The notes: a model not told the origin generated them from the letters alone. 64,000 bases of DNA from an uncultured Clostridia bacterium (GCA_934747255.1 CAKVGH010000001.1:1-64000); one strand, 5' to 3'; positions 53,017 to 63,279 are shown, numbered from the stretch's first letter. Numbers and translations are program-made.

Positions 53017-55197
53017 ATGGTTAAAGTAATCAAAAAAAGTGGAATACTGGAAGATTTTGATAGGAAAAAAATTATTAGCGCTATCGAAAAATCTGCAACG
53101 AGAGTTATGGTTAACTTAACACCAGACGAAGAAAACAAAGTTTGCGAATTTGTAGAACAACAAATTGCTCATCTAGAGAGCGTACCCGTGCTAAATGTAC
53201 ATAATCTTGTTGAAACTGCTCTTGACAACATTAACAAGGCCGTGGCTAGAAGTTATCGTGAATACAGAGATAACAAGGCTTCGTTTGCAAGAATGCTAGA
53301 CAGAGTTTACAACAAAAAACTAGGGCTAAACTTTATCGGGGACAGAAGTAATGCAAATGCTGATAGTGCCATTATCACAACTCAAAGAGCAATAGTTTAC
53401 AACGAACTCAATAGCGAATTATACAAAAAATTCTTTCTAACTAGCGATGAAGAAAAGGCTATGAGTGAAGGCTACATTTATATTCACGATAGAGGTAGCA
53501 GACTGGACTCTTTCAACTGCTGTCTTGCCGATGTTAAAGAAATCTTAACTGGTGGTTTTGAAATGGGAAATTTGCACTATAATGAGCCTAAAACCCTTGA
53601 TGTTGCGTTTGACTTAATCGGCGATATTGTAATGAATATGGCTTCGTGTCAGTATGGCGGTTATACTATTAGCGAAATCGACAAACTTCTCGCCCCTTAT
53701 GCTCAAAAAAGTTTTGAAAAGTACAAGAAAGAATATATAAATATTTTAGATGAGTCTTGCGAAAAATTTGACGAAATACAGGCAACAAAGAATGCCGAAG
53801 TATACGCAAACAAAAAAGTGGAAAGAGATTTTGAACAAGGCTGGCAAGGGTTAGAAATGAAACTCAACTCTGTTGGTTCTAGCCGTGGCGATTACCCATT
53901 CACTGCTGTTTCGTTTGGACTTGGAAAAAGCAAGTTTGAAACAATGTGCTCATCGGTAGCAATGAGAGTTAGAAAAAACGGACAAGGAAAAGACGGCTTC
54001 AAACACCCAGTATTATTCCCTAAACTCAGTTTTTTGTATGACGAAAACATACACGGAAAAGGCAAGGACTATGAATGGCTATTTTTAGAAGCCATTGACT
54101 GTTCTAGCAAATCAATGTACCCTGATTACATAAGTTGTACTGGCGATGGCTATTGCGGAGATATTTACCGAAAATACGGCAAAACAATCTCTCGTATGGG
54201 TTGCAGAGCAACACTTGCTCCTTGGTACGAAAGAGGCGGTTTTGAGCCTGCCGATGAAAACGACTACCCAGTATTTGAAGGCAGAATGAATATGGGGGCT
54301 ATATCTATTCACTTTCCAATGATACTTCAAAAAGCAAAACTAATCTACGAAAAAGAGCCAGAAAAATATACTGATATTGACGAAGTATTCTTTAAGGAAC
54401 TCGACTACTACTTGGCACTCATTAGAAAAATTCATAACCGAACCTTTGAATATTTTAGTCACAAAAAGGCTGGTACTAACCCACTCGCCTTCTGTCAAGG
54501 TGGAATTTACAAAGGACACTTTAATCCAGATGATGAGATAGGTCGAGAATTTTTAAGACCAATGACTGCTTCGTTTGGAATTACCGCTCTTAATGAAACA
54601 CAATTTTTATACAACGGAAAATCACTTGTTCAAGACCAAGGTTTTGCTATCAAAATTTTGGACTACCTTGACAAATACAAAAAACAAGCAACCAAAGAAG
54701 ATAAAATTTTGTATGCTCTATACGGAACGCCAGCCGAATCACTTTGCGGACTTCAAGTAGAGCAATTTAGAAAAATGTATGGCGAAGTTAAAGGCATAAC
54801 CGACAAACCTTACACTTCAAACAGTTTTCACTGTGCCGTATACGAAAACATCACTCCAATTCAAAAACAAGACATTGAATACAAAATGTATCATTACTGC
54901 ACAGGTGGAGCAATACAATATTGTAGATACCCACTAGGATACAACATAGAAGCAATGATTACAATGGTTCGTAGAGCAATGAAAATGGGCTTTTACGAAG
55001 GCGTTAATTTACAACTTGATTACTGCGAAGAATGTGGCAATCAGTTTATAGACAGCGACACCTGTCCAAAGTGTCATTCTGGTAAAATTACTAGAATAGA
55101 AAGAATGAATGGCTATTTAGGTTATTCAAGAGTAAACGGCAGAAGTATGTACGCTGACCACAAACTTGCCGAATTCAAAGATAGAGTTAGTATGTAG
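53017..55197 (+). CDS. nrdD: Anaerobic ribonucleoside-triphosphate reductase
   Basis: A 726-residue glycyl-radical enzyme that makes dNTPs without oxygen. An ATP-cone (VIKKSGILEDFDRKKIISAIEKSA) forms the first 95 residues; the catalytic barrel contains NCCLADVKEIL and YCTGGAIQYCRYPL; the C-terminal zinc site is CEECG...CPKC (about 669-687); and the radical Gly lies in RMNGYLG near residue 701. AAGGAG lies before the ATG. It is followed by a 37-residue ORF and nrdG. No NrdR box was recognised upstream. Confidence 0.97.
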   Translation: MVKVIKKSGILEDFDRKKIISAIEKSATRVMVNLTPDEENKVCEFVEQQIAHLESVPVLNVHNLVETALDNINKAVARSYREYRDNKASFARMLDRVYNKKLGLNFIGDRSNANADSAIITTQRAIVYNELNSELYKKFFLTSDEEKAMSEGYIYIHDRGSRLDSFNCCLADVKEILTGGFEMGNLHYNEPKTLDVAFDLIGDIVMNMASCQYGGYTISEIDKLLAPYAQKSFEKYKKEYINILDESCEKFDEIQATKNAEVYANKKVERDFEQGWQGLEMKLNSVGSSRGDYPFTAVSFGLGKSKFETMCSSVAMRVRKNGQGKDGFKHPVLFPKLSFLYDENIHGKGKDYEWLFLEAIDCSSKSMYPDYISCTGDGYCGDIYRKYGKTISRMGCRATLAPWYERGGFEPADENDYPVFEGRMNMGAISIHFPMILQKAKLIYEKEPEKYTDIDEVFFKELDYYLALIRKIHNRTFEYFSHKKAGTNPLAFCQGGIYKGHFNPDDEIGREFLRPMTASFGITALNETQFLYNGKSLVQDQGFAIKILDYLDKYKKQATKEDKILYALYGTPAESLCGLQVEQFRKMYGEVKGITDKPYTSNSFHCAVYENITPIQKQDIEYKMYHYCTGGAIQYCRYPLGYNIEAMITMVRRAMKMGFYEGVNLQLDYCEECGNQFIDSDTCPKCHSGKITRIERMNGYLGYSRVNGRSMYADHKLAEFKDRVSM

Positions 55198-55206
55198 GAG
55201 ATTATT

Positions 55207-55320
55207 ATGGATAATAAAGAAAAGATTTTAGCAGACGGTTTAACTGAAGATGAAATGGCAGAAATTATAGAACTATTTATCGAAGAAGAACAAGTTGAAG
55301 AAAATTTGTTGGAAGAATAA
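55207..55320 (+). CDS. 37-residue acidic protein between nrdD and nrdG
   Basis: A short ORF starting MDNKEKILADGLTEDE, with GGAG 7 bases before the ATG and placed 9 bases after the nrdD stop. It is very acidic (about 15 Glu/Asp of 37) and predicted to be helical: LTEDEMAEIIELF then IEEEQVEENLL. No family recognised. Its position and ribosome binding site support translation; it might be an accessory of the reductase or its activase. A chance ORF is possible. Confidence 0.6.
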   Translation: MDNKEKILADGLTEDEMAEIIELFIEEEQVEENLLEE

Positions 55321-55441
55321 TAGCACTTAAAAAGTATTGATTTTAACAAAAATATGAAAAAACTAATAAAAATTGCAAAAATATTGAAAATTTTTCGTTA
55401 TTTTTGCATTTTTTCTATAAAAAAAGAAAAAAGGAGTAAAT

Positions 55442-55951
55442 ATGAATTATCATAACATACTTCACGATAACCTAATAAACGGCGATGGAATAAGAGTTGT
55501 GTTATTTGTAAGTGGCTGTTCCTTACATTGCAAGAATTGTCAAAATCCACAAACTTGGGACAGATTTGGTGGAATAGAATTTGACAAAAATGCTAGGCAA
55601 GAAATTTTTGACGAACTAAAAAAAGACTATGTTAGCGGACTCACGTTGACTGGCGGTCACCCACTAGAACACTACAATTTGAGTGAGTTAACAAACTTGT
55701 GCAAAGAGATTAAGAAAACATACAAAGACAAAACTATTTGGCTCTACACGGGCTATGTGTATGAACAAGTTTTGAAGGACTACAAGCAAGGCAAATATCC
55801 AATTTTGGACTATGTTGATGTTTTAATTGATGGACCTTATATCGAAGCACAGCGAGATATTTCTCTAAAATGGCGTGGTTCAAAAAATCAAAGAGTTATT
55901 GACCTAAAAAAATCTCTGCATAGTGAAAACATCGTTCTATGGTGCGATTAG
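55442..55951 (+). CDS. nrdG: Anaerobic ribonucleotide reductase activating protein
   Basis: A 169-residue radical-SAM enzyme that installs the glycyl radical on NrdD. The iron-sulfur motif CSLHCKNC (CxxxCxxC form) follows the GDGIRVVLFVSG strand; LTLTGGHPL and WLYTGYVYE are typical, as is VDVLIDGPYIE and WRGSKNQRVIDL at the end. AAGGAG lies 6 bases before the ATG. Same transcript as nrdD, ending at a terminator. Confidence 0.96.
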   Translation: MNYHNILHDNLINGDGIRVVLFVSGCSLHCKNCQNPQTWDRFGGIEFDKNARQEIFDELKKDYVSGLTLTGGHPLEHYNLSELTNLCKEIKKTYKDKTIWLYTGYVYEQVLKDYKQGKYPILDYVDVLIDGPYIEAQRDISLKWRGSKNQRVIDLKKSLHSENIVLWCD

Positions 55952-56002
55952 TTTATATTTTATATATAATTAAAATAATATGACACTATTGAATTTAATA
56001 AC

Positions 56003-56035
56003 AAAAAAATCGTTGCAATTTCACAACGATTTTTT
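56003..56035. terminator. Bidirectional terminator after nrdG
   Basis: AAAAAAATCGTTG, 8-base loop, CAACGATTTTT, between convergent nrdG and the phosphatase gene. Confidence 0.88.
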
Positions 56036-56115
56036 AATATCTTTTACACCTAAAATATGTTTTATTATATTAAAACAAACTCATTGATGTTTCCATAAAG
56101 TCAAAAGGTATTTTT

Positions 56116-56904
56116 TTACATAATAATGTTATCTTTAATAATTTTCAAAACTTGATTATGAACTTTTTTGTTGCTAATCAAAGCACCTTTAATAGATTTG
56201 TCATATCGTTGGTCATTACCAAACAAATCAGTAACTTTACCACCCGCTTCTTCAACAATAACTTTTACCGCTGCAATATCACAATGCTTATGAGTCGTAC
56301 CTACAAATATAGCCATAGTATAATCTCCTGTTGCCACGCAACAACTTACTCTTGCAATACTGCCTATGTCGTTTACACGAGTAACTTTTCGTAACTCCTT
56401 AAACACATCAATCACATCTATTTTTTCTTTTGTCCACATATCACAGTGACACACTGCTCTAATGTCGTCTAAATCATAGTCATTTACATTGATTTTTTCA
56501 TCGTTAATAAAAGCACCGTGACCTTTTATTGCAGAATACATATTGTTCATAAATGGGTCATAAACCACACCAACAACAGAAACACCATCAATAACTAACG
56601 CAAGAGAAAACACAGCAACTGGAATATGTCTAGCATACATCGCAGTACCATCAACTGGGTCACACACCCATTTGTATTTACTTTCACCAAATTGCTCTTC
56701 TTCTCCATCGACTGCGTGATTTGGATACTGCTCTTTAACTCTTTTTATCAAATATGAGTTAATTTCTAGGTCGGCTAGCGTTACTATTGTTTTATCGCCT
56801 TTATATTTACCGCCATTATCTAAAACAAAATATTTTTTCATTATTTCGCCAGCATCTCTTGCTAGGCTTTTAGCAAATGTTAAATATTCCAAGTAATTTT
56901 CCAT
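56116..56904 (-). CDS. Inositol monophosphatase family protein
   Basis: A 262-residue Mg-dependent sugar or inositol phosphatase. Motifs: TLADLEINSYLIKRV, GEEE (first metal Glu), WVCDPVDGTAMYA (motif DPxDGT) and HKHCDIAAVKVIVEEAGGKVTD in the C-terminal half, where the last metal Asp is present. The ATG at 56904 is fixed by AAGGAG. In such organisms the substrate may be inositol-1-phosphate, fructose-1,6-bisphosphate or PAP; it cannot be decided here. It follows secA with a gap of about 50 bases. Confidence 0.85.
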   Translation of the reverse strand: MENYLEYLTFAKSLARDAGEIMKKYFVLDNGGKYKGDKTIVTLADLEINSYLIKRVKEQYPNHAVDGEEEQFGESKYKWVCDPVDGTAMYARHIPVAVFSLALVIDGVSVVGVVYDPFMNNMYSAIKGHGAFINDEKINVNDYDLDDIRAVCHCDMWTKEKIDVIDVFKELRKVTRVNDIGSIARVSCCVATGDYTMAIFVGTTHKHCDIAAVKVIVEEAGGKVTDLFGNDQRYDKSIKGALISNKKVHNQVLKIIKDNIIM

Positions 56905-56957
56905 AATATTCTCCTTTGTTAGTTCCAAATTATGTCAAATCAAGTCAAGTTTTAGCA

Positions 56958-59660
56958 CTAATTTTTACCACAGCAGTTTTTGTATTTTTTACCGCTACCG
57001 CAAGGGCAAGGGTCATTTCTACCAATTTGTTTTGTTGTTCTTCTAACGGTTTGAGAGCCTTTTTCAACAGGAGTTGCATTGGCTTTAATATTTTTCTTTT
57101 GTTCTTGCATTGGTCTTTGAACAACCTTTTCGATATGAGCATTCAAAATCATTTTTGCTGTATTTGTACGAATATTTGAAATCATATTTTCAAACATATC
57201 GTAACCTTCTTGTTTGTAGGCTGAAACTGGGTCTGTACGAGTTAAAATTTCTCGTTTTAACATTGTCATTGTGTCGATATGTTCTACCCACGCATTGTCA
57301 ACCTTGTTAAGAAGTACCCATCTTTCTAGACGCTTAAAGCCGTCATCAAGTTGCATAATTTCGTTTACTTCTTTTTCCTTGTCGTCAAGGCGTTTTAGAG
57401 TTGCTTCGTAAGTCATATCAACAATATCACTTACTTCTTTTCCTTCGACATTTTGTTCATTGAATAGGTTAGTATCTTTTGGCAAAATGTATTCTTCTAG
57501 TCGCTTATTTAGGTTATCTAAATCCCATTCATAGTAGCCTTTATCTTCACTAATATTTTCTCTAACCGTTGTTTCGATTAGTTCGTGAACCATATCCAAA
57601 ATTTCATCGTGGAAATCATCGCCTTCAAGCAACTTATCTCTTTGACCATAGATAACATTTCTTTGTTCGCTCAATACATCATCAAATTGAAGCAATGACC
57701 TACGAACAGCAAAGTTATTACTTTCCACTCTCTTTTGAGCATTTTCGATTTGTCTAGAAATAAATTTCATTTGGAAAAGTGGTTCATCTTCACTCATCTT
57801 AAACATATCAGCAATTCGTTTTAGTCTGTCGCCACCAAAAATTCTTGCAATATCATCTTCAAGCGAAATAAAGAATATACTTTCGCCTGGGTCACCCTGA
57901 CGACCACTTCTACCACGAAGCTGATTGTCGATACGCCTTGATTCGTGACGCTCTGTACCGATAATATAAAGTCCACCTAGGTTGATTACTTCTTCCTTTT
58001 CCTTGTCGGTTTCCTTTTTGAATTCGTTATATAATTCATTGTATCTTGCCTTTGCTTCTAGTAGTTTTTCGTCAGTAGTTGGAGCAAATGAAGTACAATC
58101 AATAATGTATTGTTCTTCAAAACCCTCTTGCTTCATTCGTTGTTTTGCCAAAAATTCAGCATTACCACCAAGCAAAATATCAGTTCCACGACCAGCCATA
58201 TTGGTTGCAATAGTTACAGCACCAACTTTACCTGCTTGGGCAACAATTTCACTTTCCTTTTCGTGATTTTTAGCATTCAATACATTATGCTTAACACCTG
58301 CTTTTTTGAGCGCTGATGAAATTTCTTCACTCTTTTCAACCGTAACAGTACCAACTAGAATTGGTTGTCCTGTTTGATGACGAGATATGATTTCGTCAAT
58401 AATAGCATTGAGTTTACCTTTTTTGGTAGAATAAACAATATCAATATCGTCTTTTCTTCTAATAGGCTTGTTTGTTGGAATTGTTACAACATCGAGTTTG
58501 TAAATCTTGTTAAATTCGGTTTCTTCGGTCTTTGCTGTACCTGTCATACCCGACAACTTTTTGTAAAGTCTAAAGTAGTTTTGGTAAGTGATAGTTGCAA
58601 CTGTCAAGTTTTCGTCATTTACCTTAACGCCTTCCTTGGCTTCGATTGCTTGATGTAAGCCATCACTAAATCTTCTACCCGGCATAACACGACCAGTAAA
58701 TTCATCAACGATTAAAACTTCGCCTTTTTCGTTAACGATATAATCGCTGTCTAGGTGCATCATAAAGTTGGCTCTTAAAGCATTGTTGATGTAATGGTTG
58801 ATTTCCATATTTTCAACATCAGAAAGGTTGTCGATACCATAAAATCTTTCTGCTTTTTCAACACCTTTTTCGGTTAACCTGATTTGCTTTCTTTCTTCGT
58901 CAATTTCAAAGTCTTCATCACGCTTTAACCCCCTAACAAATGCTTGGGCTTTGTCGTAATCTTCGCTACTTCTAAAACCTTTACCACCGCTGATAATAAG
59001 AGGCGTCCTTGCTTCATCAATTAAAACGCTATCAACTTCGTCCACAATAGCAAAGTTGTGTCCCCTTTGCACTTTTTGTTCCAATCTAACGCACATATTG
59101 TCACGAAGATAGTCAAAACCAAACTCACTATTTGTTCCGTAAGTAATATCTTTTTTGTAGGCTTCACGCTTTTTGTTGTCGTCCATTCCAGAAAGTGTAA
59201 TACCAACACTTAATCCCTGAAATTCAAAAACTTTGCCCATCCATTCGCTATCACGCTTTGCCAAGTATTCGTTTACTGTAACGATATGCACGCCCTTGCC
59301 AGATAGAGCATTCAAAAAGGCTGGTAATGTTTCGGTAAGTGTTTTACCTTCACCAGTTCTCATTTCGGCAATACGACCTTGATGAAGGGCAATTCCGCCC
59401 AAAATTTGAACATAATAGTGTTTTTGTTTTAATACTCTGTAACTTGCTTCTCTGTTGCAAGCATAAGCATCTGGCAAAATGTCATTTAGAGTTTCGCCAT
59501 TCGCCAATCTATCTTTCAAAACTTGTGTTTGTGCTTTTAATTCATCATCTGTCATAGAAGCATATTTTTCATCAAGAGCAACTACCTTGTCGGCAATAAC
59601 TTTTAACTTTTTAATGTTTCTTGAATTATCAGATGCAAATAAATATGAAAATAATCCCAT
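56958..59660 (-). CDS. secA: Preprotein translocase ATPase SecA
   Basis: A 900-residue motor that pushes preproteins through SecYEG. Motifs in order: Walker A MRTGEGKTL (about residue 100), GTNSEFGFDYLRDN, VDEVDSVLIDEAR, the cross-linking domain, TNMAGRGTDILLGG, LRGRSGRQGDPG, and a C-terminal SecB/phospholipid-binding zinc motif CPCGSGKKYKNCC. The length is normal. GGAG lies 7 bases before the ATG and TTGCAA-16-TATTAT upstream is a likely promoter. Confidence 0.98.
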   Translation of the reverse strand: MGLFSYLFASDNSRNIKKLKVIADKVVALDEKYASMTDDELKAQTQVLKDRLANGETLNDILPDAYACNREASYRVLKQKHYYVQILGGIALHQGRIAEMRTGEGKTLTETLPAFLNALSGKGVHIVTVNEYLAKRDSEWMGKVFEFQGLSVGITLSGMDDNKKREAYKKDITYGTNSEFGFDYLRDNMCVRLEQKVQRGHNFAIVDEVDSVLIDEARTPLIISGGKGFRSSEDYDKAQAFVRGLKRDEDFEIDEERKQIRLTEKGVEKAERFYGIDNLSDVENMEINHYINNALRANFMMHLDSDYIVNEKGEVLIVDEFTGRVMPGRRFSDGLHQAIEAKEGVKVNDENLTVATITYQNYFRLYKKLSGMTGTAKTEETEFNKIYKLDVVTIPTNKPIRRKDDIDIVYSTKKGKLNAIIDEIISRHQTGQPILVGTVTVEKSEEISSALKKAGVKHNVLNAKNHEKESEIVAQAGKVGAVTIATNMAGRGTDILLGGNAEFLAKQRMKQEGFEEQYIIDCTSFAPTTDEKLLEAKARYNELYNEFKKETDKEKEEVINLGGLYIIGTERHESRRIDNQLRGRSGRQGDPGESIFFISLEDDIARIFGGDRLKRIADMFKMSEDEPLFQMKFISRQIENAQKRVESNNFAVRRSLLQFDDVLSEQRNVIYGQRDKLLEGDDFHDEILDMVHELIETTVRENISEDKGYYEWDLDNLNKRLEEYILPKDTNLFNEQNVEGKEVSDIVDMTYEATLKRLDDKEKEVNEIMQLDDGFKRLERWVLLNKVDNAWVEHIDTMTMLKREILTRTDPVSAYKQEGYDMFENMISNIRTNTAKMILNAHIEKVVQRPMQEQKKNIKANATPVEKGSQTVRRTTKQIGRNDPCPCGSGKKYKNCCGKN

Positions 59661-60106
59661 TAAAAATCTCCTAACTATCGCATATTAGTCAATAATATAA
59701 TACAACATTTACCTTTTTTTGCAAACAAAATCAAATAAATTAAATCATATATTTATAATAAATTTGTAATATTTACTATTATGTTGAAGCAAAATAAGTA
59801 GACACTTTTTTAATCTTTTCAACTAAAAGTACACCCCAAAATTTAACTGCAGTAAAATAAATAGAATAATACATACTTAACGGCTTTACAATAAAAAATG
59901 TCCTAGAAAACAAAAAAATATTTTTTCAAACTTAATACCAAACATTTTCATTCAAACAATCAGCAAATATTTCCTGTCAAAGTTCTTGATAATTTTCCTT
60001 TATTCTCTTTGATATTACATCTCATATTAACCCCAAAATGATTTTTTTACAAAATACACTTGACAACTACTCAAAAATAGTATAAACTTAATGAGTCAAT
60101 AAATAT
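59661..60106. other. Gap between divergent secA and tRNA-Met
   Basis: About 445 AT-rich bases. At the left is the likely secA promoter. At the right TTGACA (60060-60065) with TATAAA (60081) or TAAACT (60083) is the likely tRNA promoter. The middle shows nothing I can support. Confidence 0.5.
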
Positions 60107-60182
60107 CGCGGGGTGGAGCAGCTGGCAGCTCGTCGGGCTCATAACCCGAAGGTCGATAGTTCGAGTCTATCCCCCGCAACCA
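60107..60182 (+). tRNA. Initiator tRNA-fMet (anticodon CAU)
   Basis: The C1-A72 mismatch at the end of the acceptor stem and three G-C pairs in the anticodon stem (TCGGG/CCCGA) around loop CTCATAA mark the initiator; CCA is encoded. Confidence 0.95.
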
Positions 60183-60184
60183 GT

Positions 60185-60217
60185 AAAAAGAAGCACGGCT
60201 TGGTGCTTCTTTTTTTA
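60185..60217 (+). terminator. Terminator of tRNA-fMet
   Basis: AAAAAGAAGCAC, 6-base loop, GTGCTTCT followed by T residues. Confidence 0.9.
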
Positions 60218-60394
60218 TTTTCTTCGGGCTATATGCTATGCTGGCAAATAACAGAAGTGAAGTATCAATTGAAGGATGTTTTTGTTTTCTTACTAAGAGT
60301 TATATTATTTTCAATTTCATTAAAAACACTAATTATAGATTTACAAATTAAATAAAAAAATGTATTATTAAATTATGAAAAAAAGTTAAATCGA

Positions 60395-62530
60395 TTGTTC
60401 GATAGTGAATTGTACGAATGGGAATGTTCTGATATTATTATGTTTTGTGATTATCTTACTTCTTTTGAAAGTTTAAAAATCGATGATTTCATAAATCAAT
60501 TCGAATACATCAATCAAATAGCATTTAATTGGAGCAATTTTGAAAGAAAAAGTTTTTACAGGGCTTTTTTTGAACAAATATATCACATCAATTGTGATAG
60601 CATACTTTCTTTTATTAATGGGCTAAATGATTTTTCTCTCAAAAATAAATTTAATATCTTGGCAAACGAAAATTTTTCAAAGAACAATTTTTCAGCTATT
60701 ATAGAAATAATATCTTATCTATTTTGTGACTTACCATACTTCCTACTCTCCTATTCGGACGATATTTTAGATTTTATTTATATCTCATTAAAACAAAGTT
60801 CAGCTTATACAAAGTTTTCTAAAAACAAAGTTTCAATAAATGAATATGAACCAATTATGCTTTTTTTAGAAAAGTTTTTATTAAAAAATCTTAATGATTT
60901 TAATTTTTGTTTTAATAATCAAATGAATCAATCAGAAATTAATAGTTTTTCTTGGAACTCAATTTCCAAAGGACTCTCTTGTTTGTATTATTATAAAAAC
61001 ACACTTGGTAATGAAAATGAATGCTTTTCTTTATCAAATGTAAAAAATATCATTGCATGTAAACAAAATCTTGGAGACTTATCACTGGACGAATTTTTAT
61101 ACAATTTAATATTAAATGGAAGAAAAGATATTTTTGAAGAATTATTAAATATTATTATTTTTAATCCTAAAGAGTTTTTAGAATGTTTTACGCATTGTTA
61201 TAAATTATATGAAATAACCTGCATTCCCGACAAAACACTTGCTTTGTTTATAAAAAATAAAACACTATTTACTGTAAATTATAAATTAAAGTGTGAATTC
61301 TTTTTGGATAGAGTTAAATCTTTAGCCTTCGATATTCAAAAAATAAATAAAAATCTTATTAATAAAATTGTTACAAATAGCTTATGGTTGATTGAATTAA
61401 TTAAAAAATGTATTGATATATATAATATCGAAAAAACAAATAAATGCATAAAATTTATCACTTACTTCGAAAGACGCTATACTGAAAATTCATTAGTAAA
61501 AGATAATAATAAAAAATACACACTAGATATTGATAGTTTATACAACAAAGAAGAAATACATTCGTTTACTGAATCCTTAACAACTGATAGAATGGAAAAA
61601 GAAATATTTAATAAATTATTAACTCTTAACAATTTTCCTATTAATACTGGATTTAATTACTCATTCAACTACATACTTTACCCTTTTAATAAATGTAGTT
61701 TTGAAATAAATGATGAAGATGGTACAAGTACAGACGAAATTGAGTTGAAAGACTATTTACTTAAACAAAATATTAATTTAACAAATTTAGACTATTCATA
61801 TATAAGAACAATATGGAATGAGTATGATGATATTTTTAACTTACAGAATAATAGTGATTTCAGAAAAATTTTTAACAACACAATACATCTGGATTTAACG
61901 GAATTATGTACAAATATTATATCATTAAATGATTATTCAGAAAAAATAGAAATAGAAAATAAAAATCGTGCTTTTCAAAAGATTTTGCCATATTTATATA
62001 ACGATATATTAAAAAATAATTCTAACCTATTTAGATTAATTGATAAAAATCAAATTATAATAAATATGTTTGCCACTAGTGAATTTTTATTAAAATCCCA
62101 ACAAAATCCAAATAAGATTATTGAAAGCGATTTAACATTTATAGCAGTAAATTCGATAAAAGCAACAGAACTATTTTTTGAAAGTACAATAAATTTTATT
62201 GTAAATAATAATTCTAAACACATAAAAAATCTGTATATTAAAAATATAAAAGGAGATTTTGTTAACATTAAAAATAGTTCTTGGAGTGAGAAGTGTACAA
62301 TTGGAAATATGCATATTTATCTTTCTAAAAATATTTTTGAAGGCAATATTAAAAAACAAGATTTAGATGAATTTAATAAGTTAACTCAAAATTGGATTAA
62401 CACAATTAGAAATGATTATCTACATAAAAAACGAATCAATAACATTACAATCACAAATGACTGTATAAACACATCTATGGAAGTAATTAATAAAGTTTTA
62501 ATGTTAGTGAAAAAATTAATTAAAAGTTAA
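60395..62530 (+). CDS. Large AT-rich protein with a C-terminal HEPN-like motif
   Basis: A 711-residue soluble protein, much richer in N, I, F and K than its neighbours, without recognised domains in the first 560 residues. Near the C-terminus FIAVNSIKATELFFESTINFIV and then WINTIRNDYLHKKR match the helix-plus-RxxxxH layout of HEPN domains, which are RNases in many toxins and phage-defence proteins. The start is doubtful: a TTG at 60395 without ribosome binding site, though TTTACA-17-TATTAT lies at 60340-60368. The 5' end could be truncated. A Nudix gene follows 24 bases later. Composition and position beside a tRNA suggest acquisition. Confidence 0.6.
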   Translation: MFDSELYEWECSDIIMFCDYLTSFESLKIDDFINQFEYINQIAFNWSNFERKSFYRAFFEQIYHINCDSILSFINGLNDFSLKNKFNILANENFSKNNFSAIIEIISYLFCDLPYFLLSYSDDILDFIYISLKQSSAYTKFSKNKVSINEYEPIMLFLEKFLLKNLNDFNFCFNNQMNQSEINSFSWNSISKGLSCLYYYKNTLGNENECFSLSNVKNIIACKQNLGDLSLDEFLYNLILNGRKDIFEELLNIIIFNPKEFLECFTHCYKLYEITCIPDKTLALFIKNKTLFTVNYKLKCEFFLDRVKSLAFDIQKINKNLINKIVTNSLWLIELIKKCIDIYNIEKTNKCIKFITYFERRYTENSLVKDNNKKYTLDIDSLYNKEEIHSFTESLTTDRMEKEIFNKLLTLNNFPINTGFNYSFNYILYPFNKCSFEINDEDGTSTDEIELKDYLLKQNINLTNLDYSYIRTIWNEYDDIFNLQNNSDFRKIFNNTIHLDLTELCTNIISLNDYSEKIEIENKNRAFQKILPYLYNDILKNNSNLFRLIDKNQIIINMFATSEFLLKSQQNPNKIIESDLTFIAVNSIKATELFFESTINFIVNNNSKHIKNLYIKNIKGDFVNIKNSSWSEKCTIGNMHIYLSKNIFEGNIKKQDLDEFNKLTQNWINTIRNDYLHKKRINNITITNDCINTSMEVINKVLMLVKKLIKS

Positions 62531-62554
62531 ATTGAAGATATAAAAGGACAAAGT

Positions 62555-62959
62555 ATGGAACAAAAGAGAATTATTGCGGTGGCTGGAATTATTGAAGGTG
62601 CTGACGGAAAAATTTTATGCACACAAAGAGATAAAAGCAAAAATGATGAAGTATCATTTAAGTGGGAGTTTCCCGGTGGAAAAATGGAATATGGCGAAAC
62701 AGCCAAGCAAACAATCGCCCGAGAATTAAAAGAAGAATTGGACATTGATGTGATAGTTGAAAACCTATATTACACTGTCGAATTTGACTACCCTAATTTT
62801 CATTTATCAATGCCTGTTTACAAATGCAAAATGTTGAGCAAAAACTACAAGCTTAATGTACACAAAAGTGCAATGTGGTTAGAAAAATCCAAGATTTTAA
62901 GTCTAGACTGGGCACCAGCAGATTTATTGATAGCAAAGCAGATACTAAAACAAGGCTAG
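62555..62959 (+). CDS. MutT-type Nudix pyrophosphohydrolase
   Basis: A 134-residue Nudix hydrolase with the full box: GGKMEYGETAKQTIARELKEEL (Gly, Glu, RELxEE in place). The N-terminal IIAVAGIIEGADGKILCTQR and the C-terminal SLDWAPADLLIAKQIL fit the MutT / CTP-pyrophosphohydrolase group that cleans oxidised or non-canonical nucleotides. AAAGGA lies 7 bases before the ATG. It is probably translated from the same transcript as the HEPN-like gene. Housekeeping sanitiser or partner of that gene cannot be told apart. Confidence 0.85.
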   Translation: MEQKRIIAVAGIIEGADGKILCTQRDKSKNDEVSFKWEFPGGKMEYGETAKQTIARELKEELDIDVIVENLYYTVEFDYPNFHLSMPVYKCKMLSKNYKLNVHKSAMWLEKSKILSLDWAPADLLIAKQILKQG

Positions 62960-63279
62960 ATTTTTGGTGCTATGGAGTGGAACTTTTGAATGACCATTAG
63001 GCAAATATATTGGATATAAACTATTTTATCTAGTGCAATTACACCTGATCATATAAAATTTTATACTATACTTTTTAGATTTTATAGTAATACAACTAGA
63101 ATTTTGAAAAATCGTTATTTTATTTAAGAATATAATTTATGTAACAAAAACAAATATGCAAAATAAGTAATAAATACCAATTTTACTGACAAGTTTATTA
63201 AGTTAACAGACTATTTTTTATGAGTTCATTTAATAAATTTCTAAATATGCAATTACCATTTTTAATTACCGATTACAAC
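62960..63279. other. Gap after the Nudix gene
   Basis: AT-rich, no ORF or clear hairpin before the long-loop terminator. Confidence 0.45.
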
